A stretch of DNA of 64,000 bases. Source: Sphingobacteriaceae bacterium DW12. GTDB taxonomy: Bacteria; Bacteroidota; Bacteroidia; Sphingobacteriales; Sphingobacteriaceae. The position numbers and the translations under genes were made by a program. The notes below the pieces were generated by a model. The model saw only the letters and a list, made by a program, of their open reading frames with translations, was not told the origin of the DNA and searched no databases. The stretch lies in NCBI GenBank assembly GCA_000783305.1, contig JROE01000008.1, positions 62,001 through 126,000 of the forward strand. The letters are read 5' to 3'. Below are positions 55,151 through 63,059 of this stretch, in pieces (position 1 is the stretch's first letter; each line of letters begins with the position of its first letter).

Positions 55151-55832
55151 AATTTAGTATTTTGTTATTAAATAGTGATTTTCATCTATTATTTCCTAAC
55201 AGAAAAATAAGGTGGCCCAACCTTTATTCCAAAGTCGTGCACTTGTTTTAATTTGCTGTTTCTATTAAATAAACTAATTAAAACGTTTTAGGTATATTTC
55301 CTGTTAAAAATTGGCAACTCCAACTAATCATTAATGGTTATACAGCTTAAAGGTTATGAGGGGCTTTGCTCTATTAGTTGGTAATTATTTTTATATTGTT
55401 ATTATAGTTAGATGTTATTGTTATTTTTGATTATACTGTATCAAAAACAAATTTAATTTAAGTATTTATTTATTGGATATTATGTGAGTTGAATTTCAAC
55501 CTTTTGTAAAGTTATTTTTAAAAGTATTAATTTGCATCCTGTACTATCCTGTATCTTTTGTCGGATAGAACTCTGTGAAAGGGGTTGGCTGGTTAATGAA
55601 CCACGTTGAAGTGTGGAGAATATACTCCAGCCTATGGAAAGGAGGATTATTGACTTGTCGTGCTCTGGCCCCTTTCTAGTATAATAACAGCGAGCGTTGG
55701 TGAGTCGAGCGTTATTTTTTTATTCCGTAGGCTTTCCTGTTTGTGCAGGGTCTGTTCTAGGAATGGGCATCGTAGCCTATTTTTTTGAGGACGTTTATAT
55801 CTTGTTCGTATCTGCTGCTCCTCGATTTTAGA

Positions 55833-55881
55833 AAATCTCTATAGATTGGCCATCCCTTTTTGAGATTATATATAGAGATTT
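55833..55881. repeat. 11-bp perfect inverted repeat upstream of the AhpD-like gene
   Basis: AAATCTCTATA at 55833-55843 is the reverse complement of 55871-55881, with a 27-bp spacer. Placed 133 bp before the AhpD-like start, it could be an operator or a hairpin in the leader. Confidence 0.45.
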
Positions 55882-55983
55882 GACAATCAGGGGCCAATAA
55901 GAGGCAAGCCAGATATGAAGGATTTCTTATCAAAGTGGTTTCATTTCTTAAACCAGTTTAAGTTTATAGATGTGATTTTGATT

Positions 55984-55991
55984 TACCTTTG
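55984..55991 (+). promoter_or_regulatory. -7-like element before the AhpD-like gene
   Basis: TACCTTTG matches TAnnTTTG exactly, 22 bp before ATG 56014. The upstream -33 element is not clear. It supports 56014 rather than an in-frame ATG at 55915 as the start. Confidence 0.4.
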
Positions 55992-56013
55992 GCAATCATT
56001 AAAAATCAAACAA

Positions 56014-56454
56014 ATGGAAAAGAGAATAAACATAGCAGAACTTGAACCTGCGGCTTATCGCGCATTAATAGGATTAGAAAATTATCTTGCTACGACGACA
56101 ATTAATAAGACATTGAAAGAGTTGATTAAGATTAGAGCTTCCCAGATCAACGGTTGTGCATTTTGTATCAATATGCACACGGTAGATGCTCGAAAACAAG
56201 GAGAGACAGAAAAGCGCATCTACCTTTTGAATGCTTGGAAAGAAGTGGAAGGATTATATACTGCAGAAGAAAGAGCTGTCTTGGCTTTAACGGAAGAAAT
56301 GACTTTAATTGCGAACGGAGGTGTTTCGGCAGCAACGTATCAAAATGCCAAATCATTTTTCGATGATAATCTGCTGGCACAGATTATGGTAGCAATCATC
56401 ACTATCAACGGATGGAATAGAATGTGTATAGCTACACTCGTACAACCGGCTTAA
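56014..56454 (+). CDS. AhpD-like alkylhydroperoxidase / carboxymuconolactone decarboxylase family protein
   Basis: A 146-residue helical protein starting at ATG 56014. It has the AhpD redox signature INGCAFCINMH (Cys48, Cys51, His55) and EERAVLALTEEMT downstream. Such proteins are thiol peroxidases or related antioxidants using a CxxC disulfide. The upstream in-frame ATG 55915 would add a 33-residue hydrophobic leader that overlaps a likely promoter box and is not expected in the family. A Crp/Fnr-type regulator lies about 1 kb downstream, a common association for this family. Confidence 0.9.
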   Translation: MEKRINIAELEPAAYRALIGLENYLATTTINKTLKELIKIRASQINGCAFCINMHTVDARKQGETEKRIYLLNAWKEVEGLYTAEERAVLALTEEMTLIANGGVSAATYQNAKSFFDDNLLAQIMVAIITINGWNRMCIATLVQPA

Positions 56455-56496
56455 GTATCGTCAGGACAACATTAAAAGTTTTTGTTTCAGATTTTT

Positions 56497-56548
56497 AGAG
56501 CCTGTTTATTTTTTTGAAAAATTATTAGATGAATTTTAAACAGGCTCT
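56497..56548. repeat. 12-bp perfect inverted repeat between convergent genes
   Basis: AGAGCCTGTTTA at 56497-56508 is the reverse complement of 56537-56548, separated by 28 nt. It lies between the convergent AhpD-like and HD-domain genes. Neither strand has a T-tract in the right place, so it may be a dispersed repeat, a hairpin protecting both transcripts, or a factor-assisted terminator. Confidence 0.5.
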
Positions 56549-56595
56549 TAATAGCGTTGACTTTTTTGTTTTAAACTATGGCTGATGTTGAGGCG

Positions 56596-57198
56596 TCATT
56601 TTGGGGTGTCCTTTTTTAAAATTCCATTTTCAATACTTTCGTTGATTAGCCTTTTTGCAAATTCCCAAATTGTCTTAGAGCCTTCGCCAATGACCTTTTT
56701 CTTTTCGAATACTTTATTGTATCTGATATCGTATTCATTCCAAGTGCCACCCTCATTTGATGTATTCTGTAATAGGGGCTCTAAGCGATCCATTGCTTTT
56801 GCAAATTTGGCTTCTGGGGTCAATCCGGCCTCAAACTCTTCCCAGATTTCGATTAAATCTGCTGATTGATTCTCGGGCAACAATCCAAAGATCCGATGCG
56901 CAGCTAACCTTTCCTCGTTGGTGTTGTCGTGATTTTTCTGTGTATCGTATATAAAAGTGTCGCCGGCATCAATCTCGACGATATCATGAATGAGTACCAT
57001 TTTCAATACTTTTAGAATGTCAATTGGTTCATTGGCATGTTCAGCTAAGACAATGGTCATAATAGCCAAGTGCCAACTATGTTCAGCATCGTTTTCATGT
57101 CTGTCGCTATTGAATAATTTGGTTTTCCTTTGTATATACTTGACTTTGTCTATTTCTTTTATGAAATCAATTTGTTTGAGTAGATTTTCCAGAAGCAT
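56596..57198 (-). CDS. HD-domain phosphohydrolase (YfbR/HDDC2-like)
   Basis: A 200-residue cytoplasmic protein; ATG at 57198 is preferred over an upstream TTG. The HD signature is complete: ENDAEHSWH (His40), LIHDIVEIDAGD (His71, Asp72), and an AMDRLEPLLQN segment with a later Asp. This is the HDDC2/YfbR group of 5'-nucleotidase-like phosphohydrolases. It probably hydrolyses deoxynucleoside monophosphates. A TAGCTTTG box (minus strand, 57223-57230 on the plus strand) lies 25 bp upstream. Confidence 0.88.
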   Translation of the reverse strand: MLLENLLKQIDFIKEIDKVKYIQRKTKLFNSDRHENDAEHSWHLAIMTIVLAEHANEPIDILKVLKMVLIHDIVEIDAGDTFIYDTQKNHDNTNEERLAAHRIFGLLPENQSADLIEIWEEFEAGLTPEAKFAKAMDRLEPLLQNTSNEGGTWNEYDIRYNKVFEKKKVIGEGSKTIWEFAKRLINESIENGILKKDTPK

Positions 57199-57222
57199 TT
57201 TTAATAAGCTAAATTTGTATAA

Positions 57223-57230
57223 CAAAGCTA
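57223..57230 (-). promoter_or_regulatory. -7-like element before the HD-domain gene
   Basis: On the minus strand the sequence reads TAGCTTTG, an exact TAnnTTTG match 25 bp before ATG 57198. The -33 box is weak. Confidence 0.4.
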
Positions 57231-57374
57231 GCTTAAATAAAAGATATTTAGATGAATGCAGTATCAGTGTTTATTTACACGTTAGGCTTCTGTTCTGTCT
57301 ATGGTAGGCCGTTATTGCATACTCTTTGGAAAAGGAAAATGTAGATAATTTTTCACATATGCCAATAACTCTTG

Positions 57375-57382
57375 TATGTTTG
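57375..57382 (+). promoter_or_regulatory. -7-like element before the Crp/Fnr gene
   Basis: TATGTTTG matches TAnnTTTG and overlaps an in-frame ATG at 57376, which argues that translation starts at the next ATG (57403). An AT-rich tract with TTTC lies about 20 nt upstream. Confidence 0.35.
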
Positions 57383-57402
57383 TATTGTTCCATAGTAATG
57401 TC

Positions 57403-57975
57403 ATGTATCCAAATTTTGTCACGCATCTTAAAAAATACATTTCGCTGAGCAATGATGAAGTAGCATTGCTTCTGTCGAGTGTGAAGCCGTTAATCATCGA
57501 TAAAAAGGACTTTTTAGTGAAAGAAGGTCAAATATGTAGAGCTAATTATTTTGTCGAGCAGGGCTTACTCCGAATGTTTTTTATCAATCACAAAGGGAAC
57601 GAGCAAATTACCCAATTTGCCCTCGAAAACTGGTGGATTGCGGATTATATGAGCTTCACCATGCAAAATGGGTCTCATTTCAATATTCAAGCGGTAGAAG
57701 CTTCTACAGTCATTGCAATTGAATACCATAAGCAAGACCATTTATTGGAGCAATTGCCGCAGCTCGAACGCTATTTTAGGTTAATGATGCAACGGGCATA
57801 TGGGGCAGCACAGATGCGCGTGAAATATTTCCATGCTGCGTCTAAAGAAGATAACTATCGTCAGTTTGTCAGTTTGTTTCCCGAGTTTGTACGACGTGTC
57901 CCCCAGTATATGCTGGCTTCTTATTTGGGATTAACTCCGGAGTACGTGAGCGAGTTGCGAAAAAGAAATTCTTGA
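57403..57975 (+). CDS. Crp/Fnr family transcriptional regulator
   Basis: About 190 residues (ATG 57403; ATG 57376 would coincide with a promoter-like box). It contains a cyclic-nucleotide-binding-like domain (IIDKKDFLVKEGQICRANYF, LLRMFFINHKGNEQITQFAL) and a C-terminal winged helix with QYMLASYLGLTPEYVSELRK. The residues that bind cAMP in Crp are not obviously conserved, as is common in Bacteroidota members. It probably regulates nearby stress genes, possibly the AhpD-like gene. Confidence 0.88.
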   Translation: MYPNFVTHLKKYISLSNDEVALLLSSVKPLIIDKKDFLVKEGQICRANYFVEQGLLRMFFINHKGNEQITQFALENWWIADYMSFTMQNGSHFNIQAVEASTVIAIEYHKQDHLLEQLPQLERYFRLMMQRAYGAAQMRVKYFHAASKEDNYRQFVSLFPEFVRRVPQYMLASYLGLTPEYVSELRKRNS

Positions 57976-58104
57976 TTTTGGGTCCAGGTATTTGCTGCAA
58001 TCTATTATTTGAGGTGATAACATATGAGTATCCCATTTGCTGATACCTTTACAAAGTCGCACCAGCAGGGATCAACTTTCTGATTGCTTTGACGAATTAA
58101 TTTA

Positions 58105-58133
58105 GTTGTCTTGTTTTGAATTATTTATCTTTA
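58105..58133 (+). promoter_or_regulatory. possible promoter of the ECF sigma gene
   Basis: GTTG at 58105-58108 and TATCTTTA at 58126-58133 (17-nt spacer) resemble the -33/-7 elements. It would place transcription start just upstream of ATG 58176. Confidence 0.3.
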
Positions 58134-58175
58134 CCTAAAATCGATTGCACTCGCCAATTACATGAATTACAAAAG

Positions 58176-58769
58176 ATGATGTCTCCTATAGAAACCGCCA
58201 CACTCGAAAAACTGAAAAATGGAGACCTTGATTCCTTTAATGAGATTTATTTTCAATACTCTCCCAAAATCTATATTCGGTTGATTAAGCTTGTGAAAGA
58301 CCCTACTATCGCTGAAGAGATTCTTCAAGATGTCTTCACTAAAATATGGCTCAATAGAGAAAAAATCGAACCTACCAGTGGCTTTGTGTCCTTCCTCAAT
58401 CATATTTCAGACAATTTAGCCATGGACTTTTTCCGCAAGGTACAGCGAGATAAAGCCCTACAATTGGAAATATGGGCATCAGCTATAGAGTTATATTATC
58501 ACACCGAAGAAGCTGTCTTTTTAAAGGATACACGAGATATATTGTCCAAAGCAATCGATTCCTTGAGTCCTAAAAGAAAACAAATCCTGCTGCTCAGCAA
58601 ATTTCAAGAAAAAAGCTATAAAGAAATAGCTGACGAACTCGGCATTTCTGTTTCAACTGTAAGCAATCAATTGGTTAGTGCCCTAAAGGATATCAAGGAA
58701 TATATTCATAAAAACTATCGCAATGACTACATTATTAGCTTCTTAGCAGCGTTTTTATTCAAACTTTGA
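58176..58769 (+). CDS. ECF-type RNA polymerase sigma factor
   Basis: About 197 residues from ATG 58176 (58179 is also possible; an upstream TTG is less likely). Region 2 (about 8-75) has LKNGDLDSFNEIYFQYSPKI and AEEILQDVFTKIWLNRE. Region 4 (about 125-180) has SLSPKRKQILLLSKFQEKSY and KEIADELGISVSTVSNQL. A hydrophobic tail (IISFLAAFLFKL) is typical of Bacteroidota PUL sigma factors. The FecR gene follows 90 bp downstream and SusCD after that, forming the standard sigma/anti-sigma control of a SusCD pair. Confidence 0.93.
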   Translation: MMSPIETATLEKLKNGDLDSFNEIYFQYSPKIYIRLIKLVKDPTIAEEILQDVFTKIWLNREKIEPTSGFVSFLNHISDNLAMDFFRKVQRDKALQLEIWASAIELYYHTEEAVFLKDTRDILSKAIDSLSPKRKQILLLSKFQEKSYKEIADELGISVSTVSNQLVSALKDIKEYIHKNYRNDYIISFLAAFLFKL

Positions 58770-58859
58770 AAAAAAAGTAAAATAACAATAGTGTGAATCT
58801 TGTCGACGAGCGTATAGATAGGAAAATACAGTAATGTATTGAACTAATTATAAACAGTT

Positions 58860-59951
58860 TTGGAGGAACAATTCTTTAAATACCAATTGGTGGAGTATAT
58901 CCACAATAGGCTCGATTTACAGCACTTCGAAGCTTTTTTTGAACATATGGTCAAGGTGGACCCTGTCCAACTGGAGCAATGGATAACAGAGCAATTCGAA
59001 AATCAGGAGAACGAGACGGTCGCTCATCAAATGTCGCTACCCAATTTAGCCGATATACACAAGAAGGTGCTCAAAAATATCTATGCTCTTGATCCACCGC
59101 AAACTAATCGAATCCGCAAAATTGCGTATTGGACCTGGGGTTCTTGTGCAGCGGTGGTGCTCTGTATACTTTCATGGCTATATGTATTGCATGGTTCGAG
59201 GCACGAAACCAATCTGTCTACATTATCGTGGTATGAAAATTGTCATTCCTATGCGGTCAGTACTTTGCTTCCTGATAGCTCTACCGCTATTCTCTATCCT
59301 AATGCCAAGATTGGTTTTGAAAGTAGCAAGAAGGGAAGTAGGAATGTACAACATGTTGCGGGCAAAGTCATTTATCAAGTGTATAAAAATCCGAAATCAC
59401 CATTCCAGGTTCATTATAAGGGGTATATCACTACAGCATTGGGTACCATTTTTAGTATAAATCCCCAAGCCAACGAAAATGTCCTTATCAAATTATTGGA
59501 AGGTAAAATTTCTGTAGGTCCATATCAGGCTTCGAAAGAAAGCTTACTGTATTTGAATCCGAATGAAGAGGTCCTGATTGATTTACGCTTGCATCAAATG
59601 GTTAAATCTTCGGCGCATGAGTTGATGAAGAATCGATTTGCGCGAGCAGATAAGAAGATTGTGGAGCTCATCCCTGATTTATTGGCCAATGTGGAGTGGA
59701 CCAACCAGACCGTCAGTTTTAACCAAACTAAGAATATAGAACTTTTACAAGTAATTGAGCGTCTTTACGACGTATCCATTTTTTGTGAAAACCCCGAACT
59801 GTTAAATAGCTCATTTACAGGAAGCATCAATCGTAAGGAGCCTTTGGAAACTTTCTTTACTAATTTCTGTCAATTAAATGGATGTTCATTTAATCTTGAT
59901 AATGGTATCGTTCATGTAAAGAATGTAACAAGAAAGGAGGAACCGCAATAG
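58860..59951 (+). CDS. FecR family anti-sigma factor
   Basis: A 363-residue protein starting at TTG 58860, because no ATG lies near the expected start. Residues 1-85 are the cytoplasmic sigma-binding part, 89-110 a single membrane helix (WTWGSCAAVVLCILSWLYVL), about 120-215 the FecR domain (GKVIYQVYKNPKSPFQVHYK, TALGTIFSINPQ), and 285-360 the DUF4974 STN-like domain (LLQVIERLYDVSIFCENPEL). It should hold the upstream ECF sigma factor until the outer-membrane SusC signals ligand. It lies 55 bp before the SusC gene. Confidence 0.92.
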   Translation: MEEQFFKYQLVEYIHNRLDLQHFEAFFEHMVKVDPVQLEQWITEQFENQENETVAHQMSLPNLADIHKKVLKNIYALDPPQTNRIRKIAYWTWGSCAAVVLCILSWLYVLHGSRHETNLSTLSWYENCHSYAVSTLLPDSSTAILYPNAKIGFESSKKGSRNVQHVAGKVIYQVYKNPKSPFQVHYKGYITTALGTIFSINPQANENVLIKLLEGKISVGPYQASKESLLYLNPNEEVLIDLRLHQMVKSSAHELMKNRFARADKKIVELIPDLLANVEWTNQTVSFNQTKNIELLQVIERLYDVSIFCENPELLNSSFTGSINRKEPLETFFTNFCQLNGCSFNLDNGIVHVKNVTRKEEPQ

Positions 59952-60006
59952 GACACCGATCAAACTAAATCAACTTTTAACCCCTTAATAACCAACATAT
60001 ATAATT

Positions 60007-63000
60007 ATGAAGCATATTCTAATCAAATTAATGCTAATGGGACAACTGTTCCTATATTTTTCGACCGGATTTGCCCAATCCAACCTAAAAGTCAACGGAA
60101 AAGTGGTAGACACAGAAGGTAATGCACTTCCGGGTGCTACTATCGATCTCATCCACGAAAAGACGAATAAAAAACTGATTTTCATTGCCGATAACGACGG
60201 CTTGTTTATCCTTAGTCCGCTGATCGCTGATGAAAACTATTCCATCTTCGCACACTACTTAGGCTATTCTGCAGATTCCGTCAAAAATTTTGTGGCCACC
60301 TCAACTAGCAAAAATACTGTTCTCATCCGACTAAAACCGAATTCAGGGGTCATTGATGAAGTCGTCGTGGTGGGCTATGGTGTACAGAAAAAAGTCAATC
60401 TAACGGGAGCTGTGTCTGCGGTCTCGGGAGATGATTTGAACAATAGGCCTACGGGGCAAACGTCAGCTGCGCTTCAGGGTATGGCATCTGGTGTGACTGT
60501 CACTCAGCGTTCGGGTAAACCAGGTGCTGATGGAGGGGACATTCGTATTCGAGGTATCGGTACACTTGGTAATTCCAATCCCTTGGTATTGATTGACGGT
60601 ATTGAGGGGTCTATGAACAATATAGATCCGAATGTTATCGAAAATATTTCAATTCTCAAAGATGCAGCATCATCATCCATATACGGTTCAAGGGCAGCTA
60701 ACGGTGTCATATTGGTGACGACTAAAAGAGGAAACTCCGATAAGGTAGCCATATCCTACAATAATTATTTCGGATGGCAATCCGCCACGAATATGCCTCA
60801 GATTGTCAATGCACTGGACCATATGTTACTTACCAACGAAGCATATACCAATGTAGGAGCGAGCCCTTTGTACCCAGAGGATATCATTAAAGCCTATCAA
60901 GCACAAGGAAATGGCAGTTCTGACGAATACCCCAATACGGATTGGCAGAAAGAATCTTTGCAGGGCAATGGATTCCAGCACAGTCATTTTCTAACAGTCA
61001 ATGCAGGTACCAATAAAGTCAAAATGTTAACTTCTGTAGGCTATTTTGATCAACAAGGATTGACTTTGAACAGTTCATTTAAACGGTATACCATTCGAAA
61101 CAATGTCGATGTCAAGTTTTCTGAGAAACTTGCCCTGAAATTTGATTTTCAATACGTCAATCCAATTGTTACATCACCGGCAGCAAGTATTGAAGAGCTA
61201 TTCCAATGGATGAGCAGCATCCCCGCCAATCAAACTTTTAGAAACTCAAACGGTACTTGGGGACTTGGTTGGAATGGCAATAATCCTGTATCCGCGGCGG
61301 CAGATGGGGGAGTTGCTACCAATAAAAGTCCATTTGGAAGCATTAATGCTTCATTGATATATAAGCCAAAAGAATGGCTCACGGCAGAGGTGAACTATGC
61401 CCCCAAATATGCTACCCAGGTGAATAAGAACTTTCGCAAAGCTGTTCAATCTTATCACCCAGATGGCACTACCAGTTTCTCCGTCCCGGAAAGGGCGGCC
61501 TTGACGCAGTATAATGGTCAAGATTTTTATAATAATATGCGCGCCACATTGACTTTCAATAAAGATTTTGGTCCACATCAGCTTAGTTGGTTGATAGGTG
61601 GTTCTCGTGAAGATTATAAGAACGAATACATGCAGGGTTTTCGAGATACCTATGTGCTCCCCCAATATGATGTGCTCGATGTTGGTTCCGCATTGAACCA
61701 AACAGCCACAGGAAGTGCCTCCGATTGGGCCCTACAGTCCTTATTCTCCCGAATCAATTATGTGGTCAAGGATCGGTACCTCTTAGAACTTAACGCTCGA
61801 TACGACGGCTCTTCTCGCTTTGCAAAAGGTAATCGCTATGGTTTCTTCCCTTCAGCATCTGCAGGATGGCGATTCTCTGAAGAAGAATTTCTAGAACCAG
61901 CCAAAGGTTGGTTGAGTGAAGGTAAGATTCGGGCCTCATGGGGCAGATTAGGTAATCAAAATATTGGAACCTATCCCTCCGTTGCCTCTCTAGATTTGGG
62001 CTCCTATACCTTGGGTAATGGTATTGTCAACACTGCCGCACTCAACGATATGTCGAATCCCGATATTACATGGGAGTCTACGGAAGAAAAGAATCTCGGT
62101 ATCGATCTCACACTATTCAAACGGTGGACTTTTACCGCCGATCTATACAACCGAAAAACAAGTGATATCCTCCTTTTGCTCGATATTCCACTGATCATCG
62201 GGTTAAATAAACCTTATCAGAATGCTGGTGTCGTTGAAAATAAAGGTTGGGAAATGTCCCTAGGCTATAAGAATAATCCTGGAGAAGCTTTTCGATATAA
62301 TTTTACCTTCAATCTTTCTGATGTCAGGAACAAGGTGTTGAACATGCGCGGTGTCAATCAAACAGGCCTTACTGTTAATCGGGAAGGGTATCCTATCAAT
62401 TCTATCTTTGGCTATGTCTCAGAAGGCTATTTCCAAAGTGCAGATGAAGTCAAGGCCCATGCTACTCAGTTTGGCACATTAGCTCCAGGAGATTTGAAAT
62501 ACAAAGATCAAAATGGCGATAACGTTATTAACGAATCTGATAAAATTATCATTGGTAGTACTATTCCGAGGTATACCTATTCGCTCAACTCTAATTTGAG
62601 TTTAAAAGGAATTGACCTTAGCTTCTTGTTGCAAGGAGTCGGAAAGGCCGATGGGTATTTGTATGGTGCCGGTATACAGCCGTTTACTACCACTGGTGCT
62701 ATCGGAGGTACTATACGAGAGGACAACAAGAATCGGTGGACACCAGAGAATACCAATGCTACATACCCACGTTTGGCTTTCGGACAGAATAATAATCAGC
62801 AGGCCTCTCAATTTTGGATGAAAGATGCATCTTACCTGCGATTGAAAAATTTGCAGCTTGGTTATACCTTCAATGCAGAAAGTTTGAAGACAATAGGTGT
62901 CAGCAGGCTCCGTGTATTTGTCAACGGATCCAACTTGTTCAGTATTGACAAATTTTGGGAGGGGTACGATGTAGAAGCACCAATCGGCTATGGCAATTTT

Positions 63001-63048
63001 TATCCGCAGGTCAAGGTGTATTCCTTTGGTTTAGATGTTACTTTATAA
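60007..63048 (+). CDS. SusC/RagA-family TonB-linked outer-membrane transporter (sigma/anti-sigma linked)
   Basis: A 1013-residue protein with a signal peptide (ending TGFAQ), a carboxypeptidase-regulatory-like domain (LKVNGKVVDTEGNALPGATI), the motif IDEVVVVGYGVQKKVNLTGA, a plug (IRIRGIGTLGNSNPLVLIDG, ASSSIYGSRAANGVILVTTK) and a barrel ending VYSFGLDVTL. It lacks the N-terminal STN domain that usually contacts FecR in sigma-regulated transporters, although it directly follows sigma and FecR genes. The SusD gene starts 11 bp downstream. Confidence 0.95.
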   Translation: MKHILIKLMLMGQLFLYFSTGFAQSNLKVNGKVVDTEGNALPGATIDLIHEKTNKKLIFIADNDGLFILSPLIADENYSIFAHYLGYSADSVKNFVATSTSKNTVLIRLKPNSGVIDEVVVVGYGVQKKVNLTGAVSAVSGDDLNNRPTGQTSAALQGMASGVTVTQRSGKPGADGGDIRIRGIGTLGNSNPLVLIDGIEGSMNNIDPNVIENISILKDAASSSIYGSRAANGVILVTTKRGNSDKVAISYNNYFGWQSATNMPQIVNALDHMLLTNEAYTNVGASPLYPEDIIKAYQAQGNGSSDEYPNTDWQKESLQGNGFQHSHFLTVNAGTNKVKMLTSVGYFDQQGLTLNSSFKRYTIRNNVDVKFSEKLALKFDFQYVNPIVTSPAASIEELFQWMSSIPANQTFRNSNGTWGLGWNGNNPVSAAADGGVATNKSPFGSINASLIYKPKEWLTAEVNYAPKYATQVNKNFRKAVQSYHPDGTTSFSVPERAALTQYNGQDFYNNMRATLTFNKDFGPHQLSWLIGGSREDYKNEYMQGFRDTYVLPQYDVLDVGSALNQTATGSASDWALQSLFSRINYVVKDRYLLELNARYDGSSRFAKGNRYGFFPSASAGWRFSEEEFLEPAKGWLSEGKIRASWGRLGNQNIGTYPSVASLDLGSYTLGNGIVNTAALNDMSNPDITWESTEEKNLGIDLTLFKRWTFTADLYNRKTSDILLLLDIPLIIGLNKPYQNAGVVENKGWEMSLGYKNNPGEAFRYNFTFNLSDVRNKVLNMRGVNQTGLTVNREGYPINSIFGYVSEGYFQSADEVKAHATQFGTLAPGDLKYKDQNGDNVINESDKIIIGSTIPRYTYSLNSNLSLKGIDLSFLLQGVGKADGYLYGAGIQPFTTTGAIGGTIREDNKNRWTPENTNATYPRLAFGQNNNQQASQFWMKDASYLRLKNLQLGYTFNAESLKTIGVSRLRVFVNGSNLFSIDKFWEGYDVEAPIGYGNFYPQVKVYSFGLDVTL

Positions 63049-63059
63049 TTTGTGAATTC

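Larger units (their letters stand above)
55151..56013. other. intergenic region, 863 bp
   Basis: Divergent gap between the minus-strand SusC gene and the AhpD-like gene. The first half is very AT-rich and should hold the SusC promoter, though I cannot place it with confidence. A stem of AATAAC/GTTATT with a GC/GC extension near 55682-55720 followed by seven Ts resembles a weak terminator. A perfect 11-bp inverted repeat (55833-55843 and 55871-55881) and a -7-like box (55984-55991) are listed separately. No gene is recognised. Confidence 0.5.
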
